NCBI GenBank assembly: GCA_016271365.2
Contig: CM057456.1
Location: forward strand, 606,427,501 to 606,491,500
DNA: 64,000 nucleotides
Direction of reading: 5' to 3'
From: Neoceratodus forsteri
Lineage: Eukaryota > Chordata > Ceratodontiformes > Ceratodontidae
Part shown: positions 43,920 through 54,127 of the stretch, one piece after another
Position numbering within the stretch: position 1 is the stretch's first letter
Layout of the letters: each line of letters begins with the position of its first letter
Notes under the pieces: model-generated
What the model saw: the letters and a program-made list of their open reading frames with translations, nothing else
Told to the model about the DNA's origin: nothing
The model's database searches: none
Made by a program: the position numbers and the translations under genes

Positions 43920-45400
43920 CTACCCCACATAAATTGCCTTATGTCTGTCCCATGCATTCTTGAATTCTCCCACAGTTTTAGATCCCACAACCTCCTCAGG
44001 AAGGTTATTCCATGTGTCCACCACCCTCTCTGTGAAAAAATACTTCCTCGCATTGCACCTGAGCCGTGCCCCCATCTTCAAATTGTATCCCCTTGTTCCT
44101 GCACATCTCTTTTTCTGAACAATGTTACCCTCTTGGACTTTGTTGATTCCACTGAGGTACTTAAAAGTTTCAATCATGTCCCCCCTCCCTCCTTTCCTCA
44201 AGGGTATACATATTAAGCTCCTTTAGTCTCTCCTCGTATGGCTTCTCTTGCAGACCCTGCACCATTTTAGTTGCCCTCCTCTGGACTGCCTCCATCCTGT
44301 CTATGTCCTTGCAGAGATGGAGTCTCCAGAACTGGATGCAATACTCCAGATGGGGTCTCACCAACTGTCTGTACAGAGGGATACCAACTTCCTGTTTTCT
44401 GCTGGTGATGCCTCTCCCTCCCTATGCATCCCAGTATCCCCCCAGCCATCCCTATTGCCTTCTCACATTGCTTACTAACTTTAAGGTCATCTGATATGAT
44501 TACCCCCAGGTCACTTTCCATTTTTGTTGTTGTTGTTACTAACCGCCAATTGTGTACTCTTCCCCTGGGTTTTTGTTTCCCAGGTGCATTAATTTGCACT
44601 TCTTTGTATTGAATCTAAGCTGCCATACTTCTGACCATTCCTCCAACCTTGCCAAGTCCCTTCTCATCCTTTCCACCCCCATAGTGTATCAACCCTGTTG
44701 CAGATATTTGTGTCATCTGCAAAGAGGCATACTTTTCCTTCCAGTCCCTCTGTGATGTCACTTATAAAGCTATGTAAAAGGACTGGACCAAGTACTGAAC
44801 CCTGTGGTACCCCACTAGTAAACCCCCTTTCTTCAGAGTGGACTCTGTTTACTATTACCTTCTGTGTCCTGTTGTCGAACCAATGTTTTACCCAGGCTAC
44901 CACCCTGGGACCCACTCCCAGGCTGGCTAATTTGTTTATTAATCTTTTGTGAGGGACTGTGTCAAATGCCTTGCTAAAGTCTAGGTAGGCCATGTCCACA
45001 GCCCAACCCTTGTCTACTATTTTGGTCACCCAGTCAAAGAAATCAATTAGATTCCTCTGACATGACCTTCCCGCTGTGAATCTATGCTGCTTTGGGTCCT
45101 GTGCCCCACTGGCCTCTAGGTACTAAACAATTCTTTCCTTCAGAAGTGATTCCATCATTTTCCCTACCATAGAGGTCAAACTGACAGTTCTGTAGTTTCC
45201 TGCCTCTGTCTTGTTCCCATTTTTGTGAAGAGGAATCACATCCACCCTCCTAAAGTCCTCAGGTACCACACCATCCTCCCATGATTTGTTAAAAAGGGTA
45301 GTCAGTGGTGTCACTAGTTCTTTCCTTAATTCTTTTAGAATTCTGGGGTGAACCCCATCGGGCTCCATTGCTTTGTCCACCTTCAGTTTTAGGAATTCTT
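43920..45400 (-). pseudogene. CR1 reverse transcriptase and C-terminal domain
   Basis: Frame 45380-45123 has MDKAMEPDGVHPRILKEL and NYRTVSLTSMVGKMMESLL. 45029-44664 has MAYLDFSKAFDTVPHKRL at about residues 13-30, TSGVPQGSVLGPVL at about 72-85 and LFADDTNIC at about 104-112. 44599-44267 has LGVIISDDLKVSKQ, then shifts to 44364-44170 with [12 protein letters not shown] and [12 protein letters not shown]. 44201-43920 gives [15 protein letters not shown] and NNLPEEVV. The active site FADD is intact. Confidence 0.9.
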
Positions 45401-45961
45401 TGAGAACCCTTTCTTCTGTGAAAGGACTGGGATCGACCCCCCTTTCAAGAGTGCTTGTTAATTGGATTAGGTACCTCCCCCTCCTCCTCTTCTGTGAATA
45501 CTGAGCAGAAGTATTTGTTCAGTATCCCTGCTTTTCTCTGTCCCTCTCTACCCACCCACCGTCCATTCTATTCAGCCTCACTATCCCTCCCTTTGTCTTT
45601 CTATAATCCCTAATGTACCTATAAAAGGTGTTATCCCCCTTCTTAAGTGAGTTGGCTATCTTTTCCTCAGTTTGGGCCTTTGCTGTTCTGACTGCCTTCC
45701 CTGCTTCCTTCTGCCTTAACTGGTACAGTTATTTGTCCAGATTCTTCTGTGTTTCCTTATACTTCCTACATGCTATCTTTTTCTCCCTAACCTTCCCCAC
45801 CACCTGTTTTGAGAACCATAGTGGCTTTTTCTTTCATTTTGATTTATTTGCTTCACACAAAGGCTTGTTGCCTCTGTGATGGCAGTTTTTACGTTTCCCC
45901 ACTGTTGCTCCACCCTTCCTTCTTGCCTGTTTGCTAGTGCTTTTCTAAGGCACTTTCCCAT

Positions 45962-46680
45962 TTAGACAAAGTCAGCTCTCCTGAAGTCCAGTACCCTCAC
46001 TTTTGTATGGCTTGATTCTGCAGCTGAGTTTATCGTGAACCACACTTTTTGATGGTCACTTATTCCTAGACAGCAACCCACTTCTTGATCTGAGATCCTC
46101 TCACTGTCCCCATTTGAGAGTATGAAGTCTAAGATTGTTCCCTCCTGAGTGGGTTCCAACACTAGCTGTCTGAGGCATGTTCCCTGTAGGGCATCGAGAA
46201 TGGCCCTGCTCTTGGATGTGGCTGCAGCAAAGGTGCTCCAGTTAACATCTGGCATATTCAGGTCCCCCATCAACAATGTCTCCCCTTTCTCTGCCATTCT
46301 AAGGATGTCTTCTATCATATCCTTGTCCGTTCCTTCCCCCTGAGATGGAAGTCTGTATACAACCCCCGTGCGGATTGTGGTGCCATTTCCAGTCTCTAAG
46401 GTGACCCACAGTGCCTCCTCTCCTCCGTTTACTCTTTTGTTACATTGCTTTTATCTCTTCCTTTACATAGAGATCTACCCCATCCCCTGTTCTACCCTCC
46501 TTGTCTCTCCTGTAGGTTGTGTACCCTGGTATGTTAACATCCCAGTCATGGTTCTCTGTGTACCATGTTTCTGTGACTGCCATGATATCCAGGCATCCCT
46601 CTTCCATCAAGGCCACCAGTTCAGGGAGCTTGTTGCCCAGACTATGGGTATTGGTACTCATTACCCTCCATTTCTTGATG
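45962..46680 (-). pseudogene. CR1 endonuclease
   Basis: Frame 46661-46440 begins with NTHSLGNKLPELVAL and has MAVTETWYTENHDW (residues 28-41) and GDGVDLYVKEEI. After a shift, frame 46318-45962 carries MGDLNMPDVNW (residues 17-27), LDFILSN (about 62-68), GISDHQKVWF (about 84-93) and VLDFRRADF. All metal-binding and catalytic blocks (TET, GDLN, SDH) are present. The frameshift at about 46440 and the stop at 45962 disable it. Confidence 0.88.
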
Positions 46681-46889
46681 GCCTTACCCCTTTTTGCCCC
46701 ATCCCTGTCCTTACTGCCTTTGTCATTTTATCCATTTACCCCTGTCCTTCTCCCTATTGATGTGTCTATCTTGGTGTTTACCTCATTAACTACCCTGATA
46801 TTTTGAGGGGGGCTAGGATTTCCCTGCTCCTTTCCAGTACCTTCCACCTTGGCTAGTTTAAATTCTTGCCAATGAAGCATTTAAACCTA

Positions 46890-47775
46890 TCACCTAGGAT
46901 CCTGGTTTCCCTCCTGGACAGATGCCGACCATCACATTAGTATAGGCCAGCATCACTCCAGGTGGACCCCCAGTCCCCAAAAAAGTCAAACCCCTGAGCT
47001 CTGCACCTGTTTTTCAACCACTGATTGGATCTCATGGTGTGGAGCACCCTAGCCTGCCCCATGCCATAGAGAGGCAGCACCTCTGAGAAGGTTACCATGC
47101 ATGCTACTTGTCTAAGGCCTCTCCCCAGCTCCACAAACTCCTCCTGCACTGTTATGATCCCTTTCCCAGCCAGGTCATTTGTCCCTAGGTTGACGATGAC
47201 ATCCAGAGCCCTCCCCCATTAAGCTGCTCCCATGATCCTGAGGATTTGCTCCCTGTCCCTCCAAGCCATGGCACCTGGCAGGCACCTTACCTCCCTCTCC
47301 CCTCCCTCCCCCAGTTCTACCCTCCTAACAATGGAGTCCCACACCGGGAGTTGTTTCCTTCCCCTGTGGGGTCCCATGCCACCCTCCTGTGGGTCTCCTT
47401 TGTGGAGGTTCCCAACATCATCCTTGGTCTCCACTGTGGGTGCCTCTATAGAGAAACCACACTCTGTCAGAATGGCATACAAATTGTGGAGAGGTACAAC
47501 TGGAGAGGTGTGCCTCTGTTCCACCTCCCTGAGCCCACTGTGGTCCAATCACTCCTCTTTCTTGGCAACCTCTGATGCAGCGGCGGTGGCCCTGGTGGTC
47601 CCTGGATGAGAGAGGAGGTCCCCCAAATCCTGATCAACTCAGCCTGGAGATGAGCAACCTCCTCTCTCAGCCCAGAGAAGTGCCTGCAGATGGGACAACA
47701 CCGCATCCTCCAAAATGTCTCCAGGAAGACTGCTGCTCCATAGCCACTGCACTGCACCACTCCCATCATGTCTTA
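46890..47775 (-). pseudogene. CR1 ORF1: cysteine motif plus esterase-like domain
   Basis: Frame 47769-47467 opens with CSGYGAAVF and RCCPICRHFSGLREEVAHLQAEL, the CxxC-type head and heptad region also seen in the CR1 at 29.2 kb (first CxxC degraded to CxxYG). Further down, DVIVNLGTNDLAGKG (about 47200-47160) and DGRHLSRRE (about 46930) are blocks III and V of an SGNH/GDSL esterase domain. The block-I GDS motif appears lost. The role in CR1 is thought to be lipid or membrane interaction of the ORF1 particle. Confidence 0.75.
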
Positions 47776-48154
47776 TTTCTGGCCTCTTAACTGTTGTTTT
47801 GAATACTTACTCTTTCATCTGTTTATTTATTTTATATATATATATTTTTTTCCCCTACTTACCTACTGCCTCTGTGCTCTTAAAGCTCCTGATTTTCCTG
47901 TTCTGAGACAGGAAGTTCCTATATTTCTCAGTAGTTTCCTTACTTGCTCAGAGTCAGACCTCCAGCAGCTGGGGAGGGATGGAGAGCTATGCTTTTCCTT
48001 CTAGGATGGTTAGTCTTCTGCGGCTCTGTGATCGCACCCTTCCTGCTCCCAAACAGGAAGTTCCTGTTGTCAGTCAAATTCTGTGCCTATAAAAGTAGAA
48101 CTGGCTAATGGTTGCGGGGGAGTGGAGGGAAGGGAAAGAGGGCAATATAGTCTC

Positions 48155-48878
48155 AGTAGAGAAGTATAGTTCTAGCAGCACCTCCTTCCTCTTGCAGTTC
48201 TCTGCCTGAAGCTATCTAGGGCAGTGTTTAAATGCTAAACACCTGGCTTCTTTCTGGTTACCCCCCCCCAATTTACAGCTCTTTCTACACCTAGATAACT
48301 ACACAGATAACAATTCACTTCAGCCAACTCAGACAAACACCTAGATGACTACTCAGATAACAATTCACTTCAGCCAACTCAGACAACACTAACTCTTTTT
48401 TTTGTTGTTTGTTTGTACCCTAACACTAACTCTAACACTCAACACTAACTCTTTTTTTTGTTTGTTTGTTTGTACCCTAAATTGAAGGTCCCAGTAGTAG
48501 AGTTCTAGTCCTTTAGTTCCAGTAGAGACTAAAGTAGAGAAGTATAGTTCTAGCAGCACCTTCTTCCTCTTGCTGTTCTCTGCCTGTTCTCTGTCAGAAG
48601 CTATCTAGGGCAGTGTTTAAATCCTAAACACCTGGCTTCTTTCTGGTTAAGTCACTCCCCTTAATTTACAGCTCTTTCTACACTTAGATGACTGCTCAGA
48701 TAACAATTCACTTCAGCCAACTCAGACAAACACACTAACTGTTTTTTGTTTGTTTGTTTGTTTTTACCCTAAATTGAAGGTCCCAGTAGTAGAGTTCTAG
48801 TTCTTTAGTCCCAGTAGAGACTAAAGTAGAGAAGTATAGTTCTAGCAGCACCTCCTTCCTCTTGCTGTTCTCTGCCTC
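48155..48878 (-). repeat. Tandem repeats in the CR1 5' leader
   Basis: AGTAGAGAAGTATAGTTC begins at 48155, 48533 and 48825, giving periods of 378 and 292 bases and a partial third copy that forms the very 5' end of the CR1. The longer unit contains an extra internal duplication (about 48290-48440) and extra TTTTGTTTGT/ACCCTAA stretches. Repeated leaders of this kind commonly hold the internal promoter of LINEs. Confidence 0.85.
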
Positions 48879-50215
48879 TTCTATTTCGTTTTTGGTTATT
48901 GGTGGATCCAATTGTTCCTTAATTTCGTTATTTATACCTTTGATTTTAACTGTTTCTAAGATGTCATCTGGTTTCCGTGCATTGTGATCTAACTGGGATG
49001 TATAATGCTGCTGCTGATAGTATTCTGTAAAATGGTTGTTTATTTGTGCTGGTTCATTCAGAATTATATTGTTTTGGTCTTTTATTGCTAATATTGATCT
49101 CTCTTTCTGAATTTTCTTTGTCTGCCAGGCTAGAAGTTTTACAGGCTTGTCAGCCATGACATAATAATTTGACCTGGTATTCAAGACCAGCTTCTCAGTT
49201 TTAACACTTGCTGTTTGATTGTATTGCTCTCTTTTTGCATGAGTTTTTTTTAAATAACCTCATCAAATGTCGAGAAGTATAATTTAGATAAATTTTTAAA
49301 TTTCTTTTCTAATTCCATCAATATTTTATTTCTTCCTTTTGTTTACATAGATTCAATACTTATAAATTTGACGCTAATTCACGTCTTAAAGGATTCCAAT
49401 ATAGTGCTTACTGATGTGCCCTAGGTACTGTTAATTTCAAAGCAAATACTGAATATCTTGTAATATTTTATCTGAAAGATTGGTATTTTGTAAAACAGTT
49501 TGATCAAGTCTCCATATTCTATTTGGTTCATATAGTATTTGTATTGTTAAAATACACTGTAAATGATCTGAGTTTTGATTCTGAGGTATTGTACATCACT
49601 TATGGTGTGTATTAAGGTGTCTGATATTAAGGAATGATCTATTCTTGTACATGTTTGATATACAGCACAAAAGAAGGAGAAAATATGTTTATCTTTATAC
49701 GTTTCCCTCCATGGGTCTATTAGTCCAAGGTCTAATTCCCCTAGTGGTGTTATCAGAATTATCTAATCCTGTGGTTTTATCAATGCAGTCTAATACTATA
49801 TTAAAGTCACCCACTATTATATGGGGATTCAAATGAGGTTAGGAACAGAAAACAATTCATTAAAAAATTTTGATCATTATGATTCAGGGCATAACTTATA
49901 GCCACAGTGAGTTTAAAATGTAATATTTGAAGTTGTTTAACAATATATTGACCTTGTGGATACAATTTTTAATCATAGTAGGAATTAATTTTGTTTTATT
50001 AGATGCTACCATCATTCCCCTTGGATTTCTGGTATACTGGGATGCCAAGCCTGGCCCTCATCTGTTTGTGAACCATGTTATTTCACTATTTGTTAAATGG
50101 GTTTCTTGCATCATTGCTATATTGGAATTTCCCCTTCTAAATATTTTATAATTTTGTTCTATTTCATTCTATTTTGTAATCCTTTGGTGTTTCATGTTAT
50201 TATTCTAAAAGTGCT
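48879..50215 (-). pseudogene. L1 ORF2 endonuclease and start of RT
   Basis: The start near 50215 reads like the usual 'NVKGL...' opening. MQETHLT-like and WFTNR-like blocks follow near 50120-50080, and GVTLVNIYAP-like sequence is degraded. The last part (frame 49184-48735) reads NYYVMADKPVKLLAWQTKKIQKER and PPITKNEIEEA. This is the region just before RT, and it breaks off at the CR1 insertion. The frame continues into CR1 leader sequence by chance. Confidence 0.75.
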
Positions 50216-50439
50216 ACTCATTATATTATACATTTTCTATCTTGTATAGTCTATCCTTTTCATCTTCTGTATACATTTACCTTATTTTGAAATGGATTCC
50301 TAGCTCCCTTTGGATTTTATAATTAGTATTTTTTTTCATTCTGAAGTCATGGACTTGTTTTTAATTTATTAACTAGATCCCTACCTAATCCTACCCCTAC
50401 CCCTCTGAACCCCTGAGCAACACATGGAGCAAGACAGAA

Positions 50440-51597
50440 ACACACATAGAAATTGTCAGTAGATAAAGACTGCCTGGACCATCTAGTCTTCCCATAAGCC
50501 TTGTACTGGATTACTGCTACTGACCCACATGCTGCTGTACCTCTATGGCTCCCCTATGCCTGTCCCACATATGCTTGAATCCATTCACAGTGCTCACTCC
50601 CACCACCTCCTGAGGCAGGCCATTCCATGCATCCAACCACCCTCTCTATGAAGAAGAATTTCCTCACATTCCCTCTTAACCTCCCACCTTCAAATTTCAT
50701 GGCATGCCCCTTCATTCTTGTGCTCCTCCTGTATTGGAAATATCTCCCCCCCTGCACCTTGTTTATATGCTTGATGTACTTAAATGTTTCTATCATGCCC
50801 CCTCTTTCCCTCCTCTCTTCCACCGAGTACATATTGAAGTCCCTTAATCTCTCCTCACAAGTCTTGTGTTGTGAGCCCTGTACCATCTTAGTAGCCCTTC
50901 TCTGGACCATCCCCAGCCTGTTAATATCCTTACAAAGGTGCAGCCTCCAGAACTGCACACAGTACTCCACGTGAGGCTTGACCATGGTTTTATATAATGG
51001 CATCACTACTTCCCTATTTCTGCTGGTGATACCCCTGCCTGTGCACTCCAGCATGCCACTGGCCCTCCCAGCTGCCTTAGCACTCTGTACTGACATTTTC
51101 AGGTCATCTGAAATAATAACCCCAGGTCCTTTTCCTCCTTTGTAACTGTCTGCACCTCCTCCATCCTGTAGCTTTCCCCAGCGTTTGTGTGTCCCAGGTG
51201 CATAATTTTGCACTTTTTTGAATTAAACTTCAGTTGCCAGTCCTCAGACCATTTTTCAAGCTTCCCCAGGTCCCTTCTCATTTTCTCCACCCCCTCTGGG
51301 GTATCCACTCTGTTACAGATCTTGGTGTCATCTATAAACAGGCAGACCTTTCCCTCCAGCCTTCTGCAATGTCACTAATGAAGAAATTGAACAGGACTGG
51401 CCCCAGGACCAATCCTTGAGGCACCCCACTGGTTACCCCCTCTCCCCAGACTGCACCCCATTTATCACCACCCTCTGCCTCCTGTCTGTTAGCCAGTTTC
51501 TAACCCAGTTTACCACCCTGTCCCCCATGCCCAGCTTACCCAGCTTGTTTATCAGCCTCCTATGTCAGATGGTGTCAAAGGCTTTGCTGATCATGTA
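50440..51597 (-). mobile_element. CR1 LINE, 5'-truncated, inside the L1
   Basis: From 51597 (minus) it reads ISKAFDTI (near 51590), then [18 protein letters not shown] (51360-51300, FADD degraded to FIDD). The 219-codon frame 51213-50554 follows, with [44 protein letters not shown] and GMIETFKYIKHINKVQGG. The tail is ATTTCTATGTGTGTTTCTG near 50440. It lies between L1 ORF1 and ORF2. The family is close to the CR1 at 43.8-48.9 kb. Confidence 0.88.
50554..51213 (-). pseudogene. CR1 C-terminal domain
   Basis: A 219-codon frame open from just after the RT to near the end of the CR1 protein. LGVIISDDL is degraded to PGVIISDDL at about residue 30. MVKPHVEYCVQFWRLHL is at about 83-99, RRATKMVQG at about 110-118, FNMYSVEERRERGGMIETFK at about 130-149 and RGNVRKFFFIERVVG at about 183-197. 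The openness suggests this is one of the younger CR1 insertions, but it has no RT of its own. Confidence 0.8.
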
Positions 51598-51789
51598 AGA
51601 TCATGCCCCCCCAATAATAGAGATGACTGAACCACTGTCGTTGTATGCCATAGTAACACCTGAGTCTGAAGACCATTCCCATTTTTCATCTAATCTTTTT
51701 ACCCAATTTATATGTAGTATAAATTCTAATTTTTCTTTCCTCACTTCTAACTTCTTCAAAATTAATAAAGTCCTGTAAATAAAAAGAAA

Positions 51790-52290
51790 AGTAGAAAAAC
51801 ACCAAAAGAAAGAAAAGTAGATCTAATACATGTCATGCACATACTTATTCATCTCTTGAGATCTTTTAGTATGTCTTCATAGTATCATAGTAATGTGTCA
51901 GGAGAAAAGGACCATCCTACCCTATCTAGTCTGCTCATCTCCCCCCTCCTTTACTTATCACTGGTGCGCAAGGAGCCTATCCTCTGTCCTCTAACCAAAC
52001 CCATATGTCTATCCCATGCTCTCTTGCATTTTATTCTTTTCAGGTTATTGTTTTGTGGATTTTTTCCCTCATCTCTCCCTTCCCCACTTCCATTGTCCCC
52101 AGCTTGAAAGGATCATATAAAGAGAAACCCAACAGAGAACCTTAAAATAATAAACAAATATATACAGGATACACATACTGCACATACTCAATTCATATCT
52201 TGAAATCATTAGTATAACTTGCATTTTATCCTTTTGAGATTATATAGGTTTTTTTTGTAATATGTTGGTCCTTTACCATTTCAAGTTCTT
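51790..52290 (-). repeat. Imperfect tandem duplication in the L1
   Basis: The stretch around 51825-51875 plus 52027-52060 (GCACATACTTATTCATCTCT, GCATTTTATTCTTTTCAGG) recurs at 52170-52250 (GCACATACTCAATTCATATC, GCATTTTATCCTTTTGAGA). The first copy was later opened by a CR1 fragment. Confidence 0.5.
51876..52026 (-). mobile_element. CR1 LINE 3' fragment
   Basis: The left edge CATAGTATCATAGT is the CR1 octamer tail read inverted. CCTACCCTATCTAGTCTGC, then TGTCTATCCCATGCTCTCTT match the 3' part of the other minus-strand CR1s. About 150 bases. Confidence 0.75.
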
Positions 52291-52599
52291 TGCTTTGTAA
52301 ATTGGGAGCATATTTTTATTATTATTATTTTAATTTTATTTCTCTCCTTCTCCCCTAATGATCTTGCAATATTTTATCCATTTAAGTAATTTTTCTGAAT
52401 ACTCTTTTTGGTTTTGCTGTGATTCTTGTTTGGTAGTATGGTGCAATTTCAGCTATGGGTTTGCATTAGCATTGTAGTCTTGATTGTCCTGAGACATTTG
52501 TGCAGTCTCATAGTAGCTTTTAAAAGCCTCCATTGCCTCATCTGGATCTTGAAATGTTTGAAGTTTGCCATTTATAACAAATCTTATCTTACCAGGGTA

Positions 52600-53715
52600 T
52601 AGCATTGAAAATCCTATACCTTTATTCTAGAGTAGTTTCACAGGATTAAAAAGTTTTATTTTGTTTGTGCTGTCTGTTGATAAATCAAGATATGCTTTGA
52701 AATTTATGTTTTCATGCGTTAAACCTTTTGAGATTCTGGCTTTTTGCAATATAGCTTCTTGGTCCTGGTATCTGTGACTCTTTATAAAAACATTTGAGGG
52801 TAATTTGCATTGCCTGAAAATCTTGAGCCTCCCTATGGGCTCTATCAAGGGCAATCTTTACCTATGGAAATTTTTTGTTTAGGGCTTCAGTTATGAATTT
52901 TTCAAAGAAGGCTACTGGATCACCTGTCCATTCTATTCTTTCAGAGATTTTGCATTAGAGGACATTACCTTGCATAGCCCTGTCCTCCTGCTCTGTGACT
53001 TTATCCTGAAAAGCCTAAGGCTGTTTTTCCAGCTGGAGATGCTTGTTAGGTAGCTACTGTGTTCTATCCTCTATAATGGAAACATGTGTTTCCAGTTCAT
53101 CTGTATGCAGAGATAGTTTTTCAAGTTTATTATTCATGACTCCTAATGAGCTAGTCACTGATGTCAATGAGTTTTTAATATCTGGTAGGGCAAAGAGCAT
53201 CTCATTTTTTTAAAGCATTTACAGCTGCTATAACAATTTCACCTTGATCTTGCGTACCCTGCACCTGCAGTTTTTCAGCATTTTAACAGTAGAATCCTGT
53301 GTTTGGTTTGCATAAACATTACTGGTTCAGATTTCTTCCTGTTCATCACCGGTGTACGCTCAAGTATTAAGCAGCCCATCAGTAGTAAATAAATCCTCTG
53401 CATTTGTTGATTCAATAGTTGTTTCAGCAGTTACATTAGGTGACTGATACTGTGTTCTAAACAGATATTATCTTTATCGGTGGTATCATTACGCATTTTT
53501 GATTTTTCATTTGAGCTATTGCTCACTTCTAAGTGTGGTATCACAACACCTGCTCCCAATTTTAAAGTAAGTTTTTCTCTATCTGTTATTTGCTTTGAAG
53601 CTTCTTCCTTATTCTGAATGCTACTGTGGTCTGCTTTTGGGATCACACCCCTTTGTTTGCCTCTGTTCTATCTCCTTTTGCCTTGAAGTAAGTCAAAATG
53701 TTCTCTTTCATAGGC
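52600..53715 (-). pseudogene. L1 ORF1 (RNA-binding protein) remnant
   Basis: A likely start is at 53711 (MKENILTYFKAKG). The middle shows lysine/glutamate-rich coiled-coil-like sequence. The C-terminal part (52930-52627) includes IEWTGDPVAFFEKFI, ALDRAHR and, in frame 52854-52627, SNVFIKSHRYQDQEAILQKA and YLDLSTDSTNKIK, matching the RRM and C-terminal domains of L1 ORF1p. That protein binds L1 RNA as a trimer. Stops and shifts occur throughout. Confidence 0.8.
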
Positions 53716-54044
53716 TGGTTACTAACTGTGGGCGATGCAGAAAGTGGAGAAAGAAGCAGAGTAATTCCCATCTGAAAAGCCTGTATGTCCAGTAGGCTTG
53801 GTGAGAGAAGGCATGCCTATGTTTTGGGTGCTTGCATTATTCTGGCTTCCTTGGTTTTCCTTTTGTCCACAAAGTACTGGTGTGTAATTTTCTTTGTGCA
53901 GCTGTCGCTTTTCAACATTTCTTATGCGGTTTATACTGTAATTCAGAAGTGGATTCTCTTCCTCATAGAACTGTATTGTCTAAGCATAAATCCTTTACAC
54001 CCTGTTCTATGGATGTGCTTCAGTTCCATGTGCCAGCGTTTGCT

Positions 54045-54064
54045 TCACCCGGCCATCTTGGAAC
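54045..54064 (-). promoter_or_regulatory. YY1-type motif in the L1 5' leader
   Basis: The minus strand reads CCAAGATGGCCGG about 50 bases inside the L1 5' end. CAAGATGGCCG is the YY1 site that directs start-site choice in mammalian L1 leaders. Its presence here supports the inferred 5' end. Confidence 0.55.
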
Positions 54065-54111
54065 ATTCTATGTAAAATGTACAGACCTTCCTCACAGGTG
54101 CCTGAGAAAGC

Positions 54112-54127
54112 AGAAGGGTTTCCTCAT
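54112..54127. repeat. L1 target-site duplication, copy 2
   Basis: The minus strand reads ATGAGGAAACCCTTCT immediately before the L1 5' end, identical over all 16 bases to 40516-40531. In the DIRS gag frame it encodes YEETLL. Confidence 0.85.

Larger units (their letters stand above)
43806..48878 (-). mobile_element. CR1 LINE, apparently full length, inside the L1
   Basis: The element starts at 48878 (minus) with leader repeats, continues through ORF1 (about 47770-46890), endonuclease (46680-45960), RT (about 45400-44660) and C-terminal domain (44600-43930), and ends with CTATGTTTCTATGT. The L1 reading ...KNEIEEA on one side and IQTLSSGKAPGP on the other fit together, so both CR1 ends are defined within a few bases. 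Length about 5.07 kb. Stops and shifts are present in all parts. A complete 5' end is unusual, because most CR1 copies are 5'-truncated. Confidence 0.9.
40532..54111 (-). mobile_element. L1-clade LINE, full length with later insertions
   Basis: The element runs on the minus strand from 54111 to 40532. It has a 5' leader, ORF1 (about 53710-52600), a spacer, ORF2 endonuclease (about 50215-49200) and RT, which is interrupted at 48879/43805 by a full CR1. The RT continues 43805-42180, is interrupted again at 42178-41456, and the C-terminus and 3' end lie at 41455-40532. Two truncated CR1s (50440-51597 and 51876-52026) lie between ORF1 and ORF2. Subtracting insertions leaves roughly 6.4 kb, normal for a full-length L1. 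There is hardly any poly-A (only AAAAG). All frames are broken. Confidence 0.9.

Noticed and set aside
48155..48878. CRISPR-like or satellite array
   Set aside because: The repeats are long, few and part of the CR1 leader; there is no short repeat-spacer pattern.
48735..49184. 149-codon minus-strand frame as one protein
   Set aside because: It starts in L1 ORF2 and runs by chance into the CR1 leader at 48878.
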